From Nonomuraea helvata (GTDB lineage Bacteria; Actinomycetota; Actinomycetes; Streptosporangiales; Streptosporangiaceae), in the NCBI RefSeq assembly GCF_039535785.1, contig NZ_BAAAXV010000005.1, positions 682,001-746,000 on the forward strand: a stretch of DNA of 64,000 nucleotides, written 5' to 3'. Shown here piece after piece: positions 1-7,030 of this stretch. The notes below the pieces were generated by a model, which saw only the letters and a program-made list of their open reading frames with translations, was not told the origin of the DNA and made no database searches. Position 1 is the stretch's first letter. The number at the start of each line of letters is the position of its first letter. A program made the position numbers and the translations under genes.

Positions 1-683
1 CCGTGGTGATGCCCCACTTCGCGTACGCGCGCTCCGACAAGAAGGACGCTCCGCGGATCTCGCTCGGCGGCAGGCTCGTCGCGGACCTGCTGGTGGCCGC
101 GGGGGCCGACCGGGTGCTCTGCGTCACGCTCCACTCCCCCCAGGTGCACGGGTTCTTCAGCGTCCCCGTGGATCACCTGCACGCCCTGCGGGAGCTGGCC
201 GGTTACTTCACGCGATACGACATGAGCAACACCGTGGTCGTCTCTCCCGACCTGGGGAACGCCAAGGAGGCCGCGGCGCTGGCCCGGCGCTTGGGGACGA
301 CCGTGGCGGCCGCCGCCAAGCAGCGGTTCGGCGGCGACCGGGTGAGCATCAGCGCCCTCATCGGCGACGTGGCGGGCCGGGACGTCATCGTTCTCGACGA
401 CGAGATCGCCAGCGGCGGCACGGTGGCCGAGCTGGTGCAGCACCTGCACAAGTGCAAAGTAGGCGCCATCCGCGTCGCGTGCACGCACGGCCTGTTCAGC
501 GAGGGGGCGCTCAAGCGGCTCAGCGAGCTGCCCGGGGTGGAGGAGATCGTCTGCACCAACACCGTGCCCATCCCGTCGGACAAGAAGGTGTCCCGGCTCC
601 GGGTCCTGTCCATCGCGCCCGCGCTCGCGGAGGCCATCCGGCGCATTCACGAGGGCGAGTCGATCAGCTCCATGTTCACGTAG
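1..683 (+). CDS. Ribose-phosphate pyrophosphokinase (PRPP synthetase), C-terminal part, cut by the window edge
   Basis: Makes 5-phosphoribosyl-1-diphosphate from ribose-5-phosphate and ATP. The visible 226 residues cover most of the enzyme: an FAYARSDKKD stretch matches the conserved YARqDKK region of the family, SPDLGNAKEA matches the ribose-phosphate binding segment, and VIVLDDEIASGGT is the PRPP/ribose-phosphate loop (family consensus DDxIxTGGT). The true start lies left of the window. A CYTH gene follows 53 bases downstream on the same strand. PRPP is the substrate of both hisG and pyrE further right, so this may be a dedicated supply gene. Whether it belongs to the cluster or is the housekeeping copy cannot be decided from this side. 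Confidence 0.85.
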   Translation, partial: VVMPHFAYARSDKKDAPRISLGGRLVADLLVAAGADRVLCVTLHSPQVHGFFSVPVDHLHALRELAGYFTRYDMSNTVVVSPDLGNAKEAAALARRLGTTVAAAAKQRFGGDRVSISALIGDVAGRDVIVLDDEIASGGTVAELVQHLHKCKVGAIRVACTHGLFSEGALKRLSELPGVEEIVCTNTVPIPSDKKVSRLRVLSIAPALAEAIRRIHEGESISSMFT

Positions 684-736
684 GGGCTCCGCGGGCCGTT
701 CACGCGTTTCCATGACTCAAAGACGAGGATGTTCTC

Positions 737-1237
737 GTGGCTCTGGAGATCGAGCGTAAGTTCAGGGTGGCGGCCGGCTGGGAGGTCCCAGGTGGCGCGC
801 GGGGCGACGCGATCCGGCAGGCGTACCTGTCGCCCGCCGGCGCGCCGACCGAGTTCCGGGTCAGGCAGCGCGGCGACACGTACCTCATGACGGTCAAGGC
901 GGGCAAGCGGTCGTCTCCCGCGCACGTCGCGGTCCGCGAGGAGATCGAGTTCGAGATCACCGAGGACGTGTTCCTGTCGCTGTGGAACCTGGCGGCGGGC
1001 GACTGCCTGAGCAAGACCCGGTGGTCGATCCCGTGGGAGGGGCACGAGATCACCGTGGACGTCTACGACGGGGTGCTCGAAGGGGTGCGCGTGGCGGAGG
1101 TGGAATTCGACGACCTCGCCTCGGCGGAGGACTTCCGCCCGCCGGAGTGGCTCGGCGAGGAGGTCACCGGGCAGCCGGAGTGGGGCAACCGCGCCCTGGC
1201 CCGGCGCTCCCGCGAGCATGCGGAGCGGGCCCGTTGA
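737..1237 (+). CDS. CYTH-domain protein (triphosphate-binding tunnel family)
   Basis: CYTH proteins bind or hydrolyse organic or inorganic triphosphates (thiamine triphosphatase, tripolyphosphatase and class IV adenylate cyclase belong to the fold). The protein is 166 residues, the usual single-domain size. It opens with LEIERKF, the ExExK signature, and has the alternating charged strands expected of the tunnel: EFRVRQ, YLMTVKAG, REEIEFE, and VAEVEFDD near residue 120. GTG is chosen as start because GAGGA lies nine bases upstream. It follows the PRPP synthetase gene on the same strand and converges with the MFS gene, leaving 28 bases between stops. The substrate cannot be deduced. Confidence 0.85.
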   Translation: MALEIERKFRVAAGWEVPGGARGDAIRQAYLSPAGAPTEFRVRQRGDTYLMTVKAGKRSSPAHVAVREEIEFEITEDVFLSLWNLAAGDCLSKTRWSIPWEGHEITVDVYDGVLEGVRVAEVEFDDLASAEDFRPPEWLGEEVTGQPEWGNRALARRSREHAERAR

Positions 1238-1265
1238 ACTCGTGACGGGCCCTTCGGCCGGCCGG

Positions 1266-2510
1266 TCAGGTGAGGGCGCCGCCCTTGCGTTCGGGGATCA
1301 GGGTCATCGCGACCATGTCGAGGACGTACAGGGCGGCCAGGCCGGCGATGGCGATCGGGAAGCCGTGCGAGGTCGAGACGTAGGCGATGGTCACGGGCGC
1401 GAGGCCGCCGACGGCGCGGCCGATGTTGAACAGGACGTTCTCCGCGGAGGCGCGGATCTCGGTGCCGTACGTCTCCGCCATCAGCGCGCCGAGGCCGCCC
1501 AGCATGCCGTTCACGAAGAAGCCCATGATCGCGCCGCCGGCGAGCAACGCCGTCGAGCCGGTGAGCTGGCTGTAGACGATCACGCTCACGACCGCGCCCA
1601 GCTGGTACGCCCAGAACACCGGGCGACGGCCGATCCGGTCGGCGAACTGGCCGAAGGCGAAGATGCCGCAGGCCATGCCGACGACCGTGACGGCCGTCCA
1701 GAGGCCGGACTGGGTCAGGCTGTAGCCGAACCGGATCGACAGGTAACTCGGCAGCCAGGTCATGATGCCGTAGTAGCCGAAGTTCTGCACCGAGCAGAGG
1801 ATCAGGATCCCGATGGTGGCCTTGCGCGTGGTCGAGTCGGCGATCAGGCTGCGCAGCTGCCGGCTCCAGGGGATCCTGGGCCGCTCAAGACGCTGCTTGA
1901 ACTTCTCGGGCTCGCCCACCTTGCGCCGGATGAGGTAGGCCGCGACCGCCGGGAGAATTCCCAGGGCGAACAGCCCGCGCCAGCCCCAGTGCTCGATGAC
2001 GAGCGGCGACACCAGGGCCGCCAGGAACACGCCTGACTGCCAGCCGAGCCCCACCCAGGAGGTCGCCCTGGCCCGCAGTCGGGCTGGCCACGCCTCGGCG
2101 GCCAGCGCCATGCCGATGCCGAACTCGCCTCCCAGCCCCAGCCCGGCCATGAAGCGGAAGACGGAGAGCAGCGTGAAGTCCTGGGCCAGGGCGCAGAGCC
2201 CGGTGAAGACCGCGAAGATCAGGATGGACCAGCTCAGCATGCGAACCCGGCCCAGCCGGTCGGCCAGGACGCCGAAGATCACGCCGCCCAGGACGGCGCC
2301 CCAGAGCGTGAGGCTGGTCAGGGATCCCGCCTCGGCCTTGGAGAGGTGGAACTCGGCGGTGATGGCGGCCATCGACAGGCTCAGGATGAGCAGGTCGAAG
2401 CCGTCCATCGCATATCCGGACACCGAGGCGATGATGGCCTTGCGCCCGTAGGCGTCGACGGCGTCGCTGGCATGTGACGCGTGGGGCTCGGGGCTCAGGG
2501 TGTCGGACAT
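1266..2510 (-). CDS. MFS transporter, carboxylate/aromatic-acid:H+ symporter type
   Basis: Integral membrane transporter of 414 residues with about 12 hydrophobic segments. The N-terminal half carries the DGFDLLIL segment typical of the AAHS/sialate symporter branch of the major facilitator family, and the loop 2-3 motif GVLADRLGRVRML matches GxLxDRxGRRxxL; the repeat motif in the second half is FADRIGRRPVF. It starts 36 bases after the stop of the pepM-like gene on the same strand, so the two are very likely cotranscribed. That suggests transport of a small organic acid or phosphonate made or used by that enzyme. The direction of transport is not evident; family members are mostly importers. 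Confidence 0.85.
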   Translation of the reverse strand: MSDTLSPEPHASHASDAVDAYGRKAIIASVSGYAMDGFDLLILSLSMAAITAEFHLSKAEAGSLTSLTLWGAVLGGVIFGVLADRLGRVRMLSWSILIFAVFTGLCALAQDFTLLSVFRFMAGLGLGGEFGIGMALAAEAWPARLRARATSWVGLGWQSGVFLAALVSPLVIEHWGWRGLFALGILPAVAAYLIRRKVGEPEKFKQRLERPRIPWSRQLRSLIADSTTRKATIGILILCSVQNFGYYGIMTWLPSYLSIRFGYSLTQSGLWTAVTVVGMACGIFAFGQFADRIGRRPVFWAYQLGAVVSVIVYSQLTGSTALLAGGAIMGFFVNGMLGGLGALMAETYGTEIRASAENVLFNIGRAVGGLAPVTIAYVSTSHGFPIAIAGLAALYVLDMVAMTLIPERKGGALT

Positions 2511-2546
2511 GCGGTTCTCCTGGGGGTGGGGGGTTAGGGGATCAAC

Positions 2547-4154
2547 TCATCGGGTGGCCAGCGTCGGGGCGCCGGATGCGGACAGTCGTGACCAGCCGCA
2601 GGTGAACTCCATGCCGCTGACATGGTTCCCCTCAGCCGCGGCGGCTGCCAGCGCGTCGGCCATGGTGCGGGCAAAGGGCATTCGCGCGTGTACGTCGCGC
2701 AGTACGTCCAGGCCCTTGCGCGTGAACCGCACCAGGCCGATGAAAGCGGACCCGGACTCGGCTGCGGGTGAACCCAGAGCGACCACGCGCTCGGCGCTGG
2801 TCATGTCGAACCCGTCCTGCTCCGGCGGCCCGAAGGCGACGGGCAACAGGGCGGGGTCCAGGCCGGACTCGCCGGGCCTCGGCGTGTGCACGGCCAGCAC
2901 GATGTCCCCGGGATGGGCCGCCAGCCGCCGGACGAGCTCCGGGTCGTAGAGGGTGTCGGCGGCGGCGACGAGCACCACCTGGTCGTCGTCCGAGCAGGCG
3001 CGGAGCACCGCGTCCAGCTCGGTGGACCAGGTCTCGTCCCAGGCGAGCACGCGCGCCTCGGCCTCAGTGGCCAGGCCGGCGCCAGGACCGAGCACCAGCG
3101 AGACCTGCTGCGCTCCGCCCAGGCGCAGGTTCCGCACCTGGCTCTCGGCCAGCGCGCGGCGGTCGTGGGACGGCGGGGCCGGGGTCAGCCCGTCGATGAC
3201 CGCCACCACCGCGTGCACGTCGCCGCCCGTGCGCATGTAGCTGTCTTCGTGCTGCCGGAGATGGCTCACCCCCTGCAGGTCGAAGATGGTGCTCAGCGGG
3301 GCGATCTTATCCTCGATCGACTCCGTGCTGCCGGTGCGGCGGATCTCGGAGAAGGCGTCGGTGACGGCCCTGACGCCCGCGCGCAGGCCATGGTTGGCAT
3401 AGATGACCATGCTGGCGCCGGCCGCCTCGAGCTCGGCCGCGCTGACGCGATAGTAGGTGGTGGGGACGACCACCACCGGCGTGGGCCGGTCCCAAGCGGC
3501 CAGGAAGTCGAGCGCCGGCTGCGGCGAGGCGCCCTTGGCGTGGACGAGGACGGCGTCGGCGCCCGCGTCGGCGTAGGCGTGCGCCCGCCGGGTGGCCTCC
3601 TCCAGCCCCAGCCCGGCCACCATCGCCTCGACGCGGGCGATGACCATGAAGTCCGGATCGCTCCTGGCGTCGGTCGCGGCCCGGATCTTGCCGGTGAACT
3701 CCGAGATGGGCACCAGCCGCTGGCGGCCGGGGATGAAACTGTTCAGCTTGGGGAACGGCTTGTCCTCGATACACACCGCGGCGATGCCCGCGGCCTCGTA
3801 GCGACGGGTCATGTAGACGACGTTCGACGCGTTCCCGTACCCGGTGTCGCAGTCGGCGATGACCGGGATGCGGACGGCGTCGGCGATCCACCGTGCGGCG
3901 TTCAGTAACTCGCCCATCGTCAGGATGTCCGCGTCGGGAACGCCGTGCGAGGCGGAGATCTCCAGACCGCTGGACCAGATGGCGTCAAAACCGGTGCGTT
4001 CCCCCAGACGCGCGCCGAGGGCGTCGTGCGCGCCGATCGCCCGGATGATGCGCGGCCCTTCGAACAGCTCACGCAACCTCCGCGTCGCAGTCGGCGGCAC
4101 GCGCTCGGCGCCTGTCACGCGCCCCGGCCTCGAGAAATTGTTGTCATCACCCAT
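2547..4154 (-). CDS. Phosphoenolpyruvate mutase fused to a degenerate nucleotidyltransferase-like domain
   Basis: PEP mutase interconverts PEP and phosphonopyruvate, the entry step to C-P natural products. Residues 20-310 form the isocitrate-lyase/PEP-mutase barrel: SSGLEISASHGVPD near the start, DCDTGYGN, and the diagnostic EDKPFPKLNS (consensus EDKxxxxxNS) that separates mutases from lyases and hydrolases. Residues 320-530 resemble the cytidylyltransferase domain fused to PepM in phosphonate pathways (FIGLVRFT for FxGLxKxS), but the GxGxR...K nucleotide motif is missing, so this half is probably not catalytic. ATG at 4154 is preferred to 4214 because the operator-like palindrome at 4203-4219 would otherwise lie inside the gene. 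No ThDP-dependent phosphonopyruvate decarboxylase is in the window. Length is 535 residues. Confidence 0.8.
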   Translation of the reverse strand: MGDDNNFSRPGRVTGAERVPPTATRRLRELFEGPRIIRAIGAHDALGARLGERTGFDAIWSSGLEISASHGVPDADILTMGELLNAARWIADAVRIPVIADCDTGYGNASNVVYMTRRYEAAGIAAVCIEDKPFPKLNSFIPGRQRLVPISEFTGKIRAATDARSDPDFMVIARVEAMVAGLGLEEATRRAHAYADAGADAVLVHAKGASPQPALDFLAAWDRPTPVVVVPTTYYRVSAAELEAAGASMVIYANHGLRAGVRAVTDAFSEIRRTGSTESIEDKIAPLSTIFDLQGVSHLRQHEDSYMRTGGDVHAVVAVIDGLTPAPPSHDRRALAESQVRNLRLGGAQQVSLVLGPGAGLATEAEARVLAWDETWSTELDAVLRACSDDDQVVLVAAADTLYDPELVRRLAAHPGDIVLAVHTPRPGESGLDPALLPVAFGPPEQDGFDMTSAERVVALGSPAAESGSAFIGLVRFTRKGLDVLRDVHARMPFARTMADALAAAAAEGNHVSGMEFTCGWSRLSASGAPTLATR

Positions 4155-4202
4155 GTCACACAACCAGCCTTGAATAGGACGATAGGAGACTAACCCCGGA
4201 AG

Positions 4203-4219
4203 TTTTCGCCTCACGGAAA
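4203..4219. promoter_or_regulatory. Operator-like palindrome upstream of pepM (site 1 of 3)
   Basis: The sequence TTTTCGCCTCACGGAAA is an imperfect palindrome (TTTYCG-N5-CGGAAA). It matches 15 of 17 bases of the site at 51227-51243 and 14 of 17 of the site at 38091-38107, with identical spacing. It lies 49 bases 5' of the pepM start and within the pepM/pyrD divergent region. The TTTCC/GGAAA half-sites resemble those of IclR-family operators, and the region encodes two intact IclR proteins and one relic. Its role as an IclR operator is inference. Confidence 0.6.
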
Positions 4220-4388
4220 TTGGCCCTCGCCGAGGAGGTGCAATCCTGCATTTACATCGGCAGCCACGTCAATAGCGCGGATGAACGCTCGGGGGACGTT
4301 CTGGAATTTTGTCGGGGCGAAACTCGAACGAGCCTGGCGACCGGCGCGGCCGATCGTCATACGTCCACGGAAATGCCCCCTAGCTGGG

Positions 4389-4417
4389 TTGACATACCCC
4401 GCCGGGGATATCACACT
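4389..4417 (+). promoter_or_regulatory. Candidate sigma-70 promoter of the pyrD operon
   Basis: A perfect -35 element TTGACA (4389-4394) is followed after 17 bases by CACACT (4412-4417), a weak -10. The spacer holds the short dyad CCCC-GCC-GGGG, which could bind a regulator. It lies 67 bases before the GTG start of pyrD. The rest of the 329-base gap between pepM and pyrD (4155-4483) holds the operator at 4203 and no further gene that I can support. Confidence 0.45.
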
Positions 4418-4483
4418 CGTCCAGGTCCAACGCCGACCATATTTCCTTGAGGTGGAAATCTTGGCTCTCTGGACCGGCCTCCA

Positions 4484-5401
4484 GTGAATGACTTGCGACG
4501 TCTTGAGATAGCTATCGGGCAACTCCGGCTGACGAATCCGGTCATGCCCGCGAGTGGCTGTTTCGGACCCGAGCTCGCTTTGGTGACGCCACTCGACGGG
4601 CTCGGCGCCGTGGTGACCAAGACCGTGTTCCATTCGGTGCGCTCGGGCAATCCGGCGCATCGGCTGGCCGAGGTGCGGGGCGGGATGCTGAACTCGATCG
4701 GCATTCCCAGTCCCGGCATGGCGCAGTTCCGGGCGAAGACCTTGCCGAGCTACCAGCAGCTGGGCCCACCGGTGATCGTCTCCGTCGGCGGGCTCTCGCC
4801 CAGCGACTACTGGGACGTGACCACCGCGCTGGCCGATGACGAGCTGGCGGCCTTCGAGGTCAACCTCTCCTGCCCCAATCTGGAGCAGGACGGGCTGGCG
4901 ATCGGCACGTCGCCCCGCACGGTGGAGAAGGTGACGGCCGGCGTCCGTGAGCGGGCGGCGGGACGGCCCGTCATCGTCAAGCTGACGCCCAACGTCTCGT
5001 CCATCGCGGACATCGCCAAGGCCGCGGAGGCCGGCGGGGCACAGGCGGTGACGGTGGCCAACACCTTCGTCGGCATGAGCATCGACCGGAGCACCAGGCG
5101 CGCCTCCCTGGGCAACAGCCTGGGCGGGCTGTCCGGCTCGGCCATCCGGCCGCTCGTCCTGCGGCTGGTGTGGGAGAGCGCGCGGGCCGTGAACATCCCC
5201 GTCATCGCCTGCGGTGGTGCGAGCTGTGCCGCGGACGTCGCCGAGTTCCTGATCTCCGGCGCCGCCGCCGTGCAGATAGGCACGGCCACGTTCACCCGTC
5301 CGTCGACGATGTCCGAGATCGTCGCCGAGCTGCCGCTCATCCTCGATGACCTGGGAGCGCGCACGGTCAAAGACCTCATCGGCAGCATTTTCTCGTCCTA
5401 G
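4484..5401 (+). CDS. pyrD: Dihydroorotate dehydrogenase, class 1B catalytic subunit
   Basis: FMN enzyme that oxidises dihydroorotate to orotate. At 305 residues it has the class 1 length. Visible motifs are the N-terminal LTNPVMPASGCFG, the active-site loop VNLSCPN whose Cys is the class 1 catalytic base, VKLTPNV, the FMN-binding VANTF, and IACGGASC plus VQIGTA at the phosphate end. The partner subunit PyrK is encoded four genes downstream, which makes this the NAD-linked 1B type. Translation starts at GTG. It is the first gene of a plus-strand operon ending near 12 kb. Its place beside pepM and relic regulators argues for a paralogue serving the cluster rather than the housekeeping copy, though that is inference. 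Confidence 0.9.
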   Translation: MNDLRRLEIAIGQLRLTNPVMPASGCFGPELALVTPLDGLGAVVTKTVFHSVRSGNPAHRLAEVRGGMLNSIGIPSPGMAQFRAKTLPSYQQLGPPVIVSVGGLSPSDYWDVTTALADDELAAFEVNLSCPNLEQDGLAIGTSPRTVEKVTAGVRERAAGRPVIVKLTPNVSSIADIAKAAEAGGAQAVTVANTFVGMSIDRSTRRASLGNSLGGLSGSAIRPLVLRLVWESARAVNIPVIACGGASCAADVAEFLISGAAAVQIGTATFTRPSTMSEIVAELPLILDDLGARTVKDLIGSIFSS

Positions 5402-5430
5402 CCGCGTTCTGTCACTCGCAGGGAGGGCAC

Positions 5431-5958
5431 GTGCAACCCGTTCTCAGAGCGCTCCGCGTGCTGGGGACCGTCGCCGCCGCGCGAGGGAGCTGGCCTGCAA
5501 GCTCTGAGCCGGCAGCTGAACATCCCGGTCGCGAGCATGCACAGGATGCTGGCGGTGCTGGTGGCGGAGACCGGAGACGCGGCGGCATCGGCCCGGGTGC
5601 TGCTGTCGGACCTCCCCGACGAGCGGGTCACCGCGATCCTGCTGGCCACCCCGCTCATCCCGTTCACCCCGGAGGCCCCCAGACGGTGTCCGAGGTCCTG
5701 CGGCACGTGACGGCCGTGCGCGTGCGCGGTTACGACATCTGCGACCAGGAGCTGGACCGGGACGTCTGGGTCGCCGCCGCTCCCGTCCGCGACCCCCGAC
5801 GCCGCGTCGTGGCGGCCCTTTCGCTGGCCGTGCCGACCAGCCGGGCCGGTGACGGGGCCAGGCGCCGCCTGCTGATCGGCCTCGTCAGGGACGTGGCCGG
5901 CCAGATCACCTCCTCCGACGACCTTTCCTTCCACCGCTACTGGAGCACTGCAGTCTGA
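5431..5958 (+). pseudogene. IclR-family regulator relic (internal deletion and frameshifts)
   Basis: The reading frame starts at GTG after a strong GGAGGG site with VQPVLRALRVLG, the same opening as the intact regulator ending at 37029. It then slips frame near 5490. In the shifted frame the HTH continues (LQALSRQLNIPVASMHRMLAVL), but it joins directly to DAAASARVLLSDLPDE, so about 90 residues covering the wing and early effector domain are missing. Near 5680 the frame returns and the C-terminal effector part follows (VRGYDICDQELDRDVW, VAAAPVRDPRR). The relic lies between pyrD and pyrE and shares its stop codon with the pyrE start. It probably once controlled this operon. Confidence 0.75.
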
Positions 5959-6551
5959 TGCCTATCTCGACGAACGACCTGCTCAGCGGTCCCGGCCACG
6001 CGTTCTTCCAGACGGAGACCGAGCGACGCGACGAGCTCGCCATGGACATCACCGCCGCCGCCTACCTGCGCGGCGACTTCGTTCTCAGCTCGGGCGCGCG
6101 CAGCACGTACTACTTCGACAAATACCTCTTCGAAACCAAGCCGACCGTCATGCGGCGGCTGGCCGAGTTCCTCGGCCGCCGGGTGCCGCGGGACGCCATG
6201 CGGCTGGCCGGCCCGGAACTCGGCGCGGTCGCGCTGACCGCGGTGGTCTCGCTCGAGACCGGCCTGCCCTTCGTCATCGTCCGCAGGAAGCCGAAGAGCT
6301 ACGCCACGGCCTCCGCCATCGAGGGCGAACTGCACCCAGGGGAGAAGGTGCTGCTCATCGAGGACGTGGTCAGCTCCGGCGGGGAGGCGCTGGCCGCCGT
6401 CGAACGGCTGCGCGCCGCCGACGCGCACGTCATCGGCGTGCTCGCGGTCATCGATCGCCAGGCGGGCGGCAGCGAGGCGATCGCCGCGGCCGGGCTGCCC
6501 TTCGACGCGCTCTTCCGGCTCTCCGATTTCAACCTGGGAGGAATGCGATGA
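5958..6551 (+). CDS. pyrE: Orotate phosphoribosyltransferase
   Basis: Transfers phosphoribose from PRPP to orotate to form OMP. The 197-residue protein has the family length. The PRPP-binding loop is intact as VLLIEDVVSSGG (consensus hhhhEDhhTTGG). LSSGARSTYYFDKYLFE is the substrate-hood region and GPELGAVALT precedes the flexible loop VRRKPKSYAT, which carries the catalytic Lys. Its ATG overlaps the stop of the broken iclR gene and its own end overlaps the next gene by four bases. Of three PRTase-type proteins in the operon, only this one keeps the PRPP loop. Confidence 0.9.
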   Translation: MPISTNDLLSGPGHAFFQTETERRDELAMDITAAAYLRGDFVLSSGARSTYYFDKYLFETKPTVMRRLAEFLGRRVPRDAMRLAGPELGAVALTAVVSLETGLPFVIVRRKPKSYATASAIEGELHPGEKVLLIEDVVSSGGEALAAVERLRAADAHVIGVLAVIDRQAGGSEAIAAAGLPFDALFRLSDFNLGGMR

Positions 6552-7030
6552 CCGGCCAGGCCGAAGTGTCCACCGTCACGGCGCTGGAGGCGGTCGAGCG
6601 GCTGGCCGCGAACCGGCCGGGCGGCCGGCTCAACCTGCTGGGCGACGCGCACGCCGCCGAGACGTTGGGCAGGTGGTTCGCCGCCCAGGCCCGCACCTAC
6701 GGCGCCGAGATCGTGGTGATCTGGGACGAGCCGCAAGCCGCGGTGCTCGCCCACGTCGTGGCCAGGGAGATGAACTGCGGCGTGGTACGCGTCCTGAGCG
6801 AGGAGGGCCTGGTCGAGCTGGTCGACACGCCGGCCGGGGGCGAGCACGGCCTCCTGCTGGCCGACAGTTTCGACTCGGAGAACGCGGTGCGCTCGCTCAT
6901 CGGCGTCTCCGAGCGAGCCGGCATCACTCCGGCCGTGATCGCGGCGATCCAGCCCGGCGAGGTCTTCGAGCAGATCATGCTGACCATCCCGTACCCCACG
7001 TTCTCCCCTGTCCAGGGAGCGGCGCGTTGA
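6548..7030 (+). CDS. PRTase-fold protein lacking the PRPP loop (PyrE-like)
   Basis: A 160-residue protein related to the orotate phosphoribosyltransferase fold. The segment where PyrE carries EDVVTTGG here reads LLADSFDSENAVRSL, so the paired acidic residues and the Gly-rich turn that hold PRPP are gone. The N-terminal half (AETLGRWFAAQARTYGAEIVVIWDEPQAAVLAHVVARE) keeps the alternating helix and strand pattern. It overlaps pyrE upstream and the M20 gene downstream by four bases each. It may be a structural partner or regulator of PyrE, or an enzyme for another ligand. It resembles the third PRTase-like gene at 11560 in operon position and in loss of the loop. Confidence 0.6.
   Translation: MTGQAEVSTVTALEAVERLAANRPGGRLNLLGDAHAAETLGRWFAAQARTYGAEIVVIWDEPQAAVLAHVVAREMNCGVVRVLSEEGLVELVDTPAGGEHGLLLADSFDSENAVRSLIGVSERAGITPAVIAAIQPGEVFEQIMLTIPYPTFSPVQGAAR

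Noticed and set aside
1218..2036. Long plus-strand reading frame opposite the MFS gene
   Set aside because: Composition is Gly/Arg/Asp/His-rich without any domain; it is the antisense shadow of a clear transporter gene. The same holds for the long frames opposite 2886-3908, 6697-8217, 9794-11269, 20371-21879, 33217-35679 and 41585-43255.
2547..4154. Isocitrate lyase or 2-methylisocitrate lyase
   Set aside because: EDKPFPKLNS is the PEP mutase signature; lyases have a KKCGH-type catalytic loop here.
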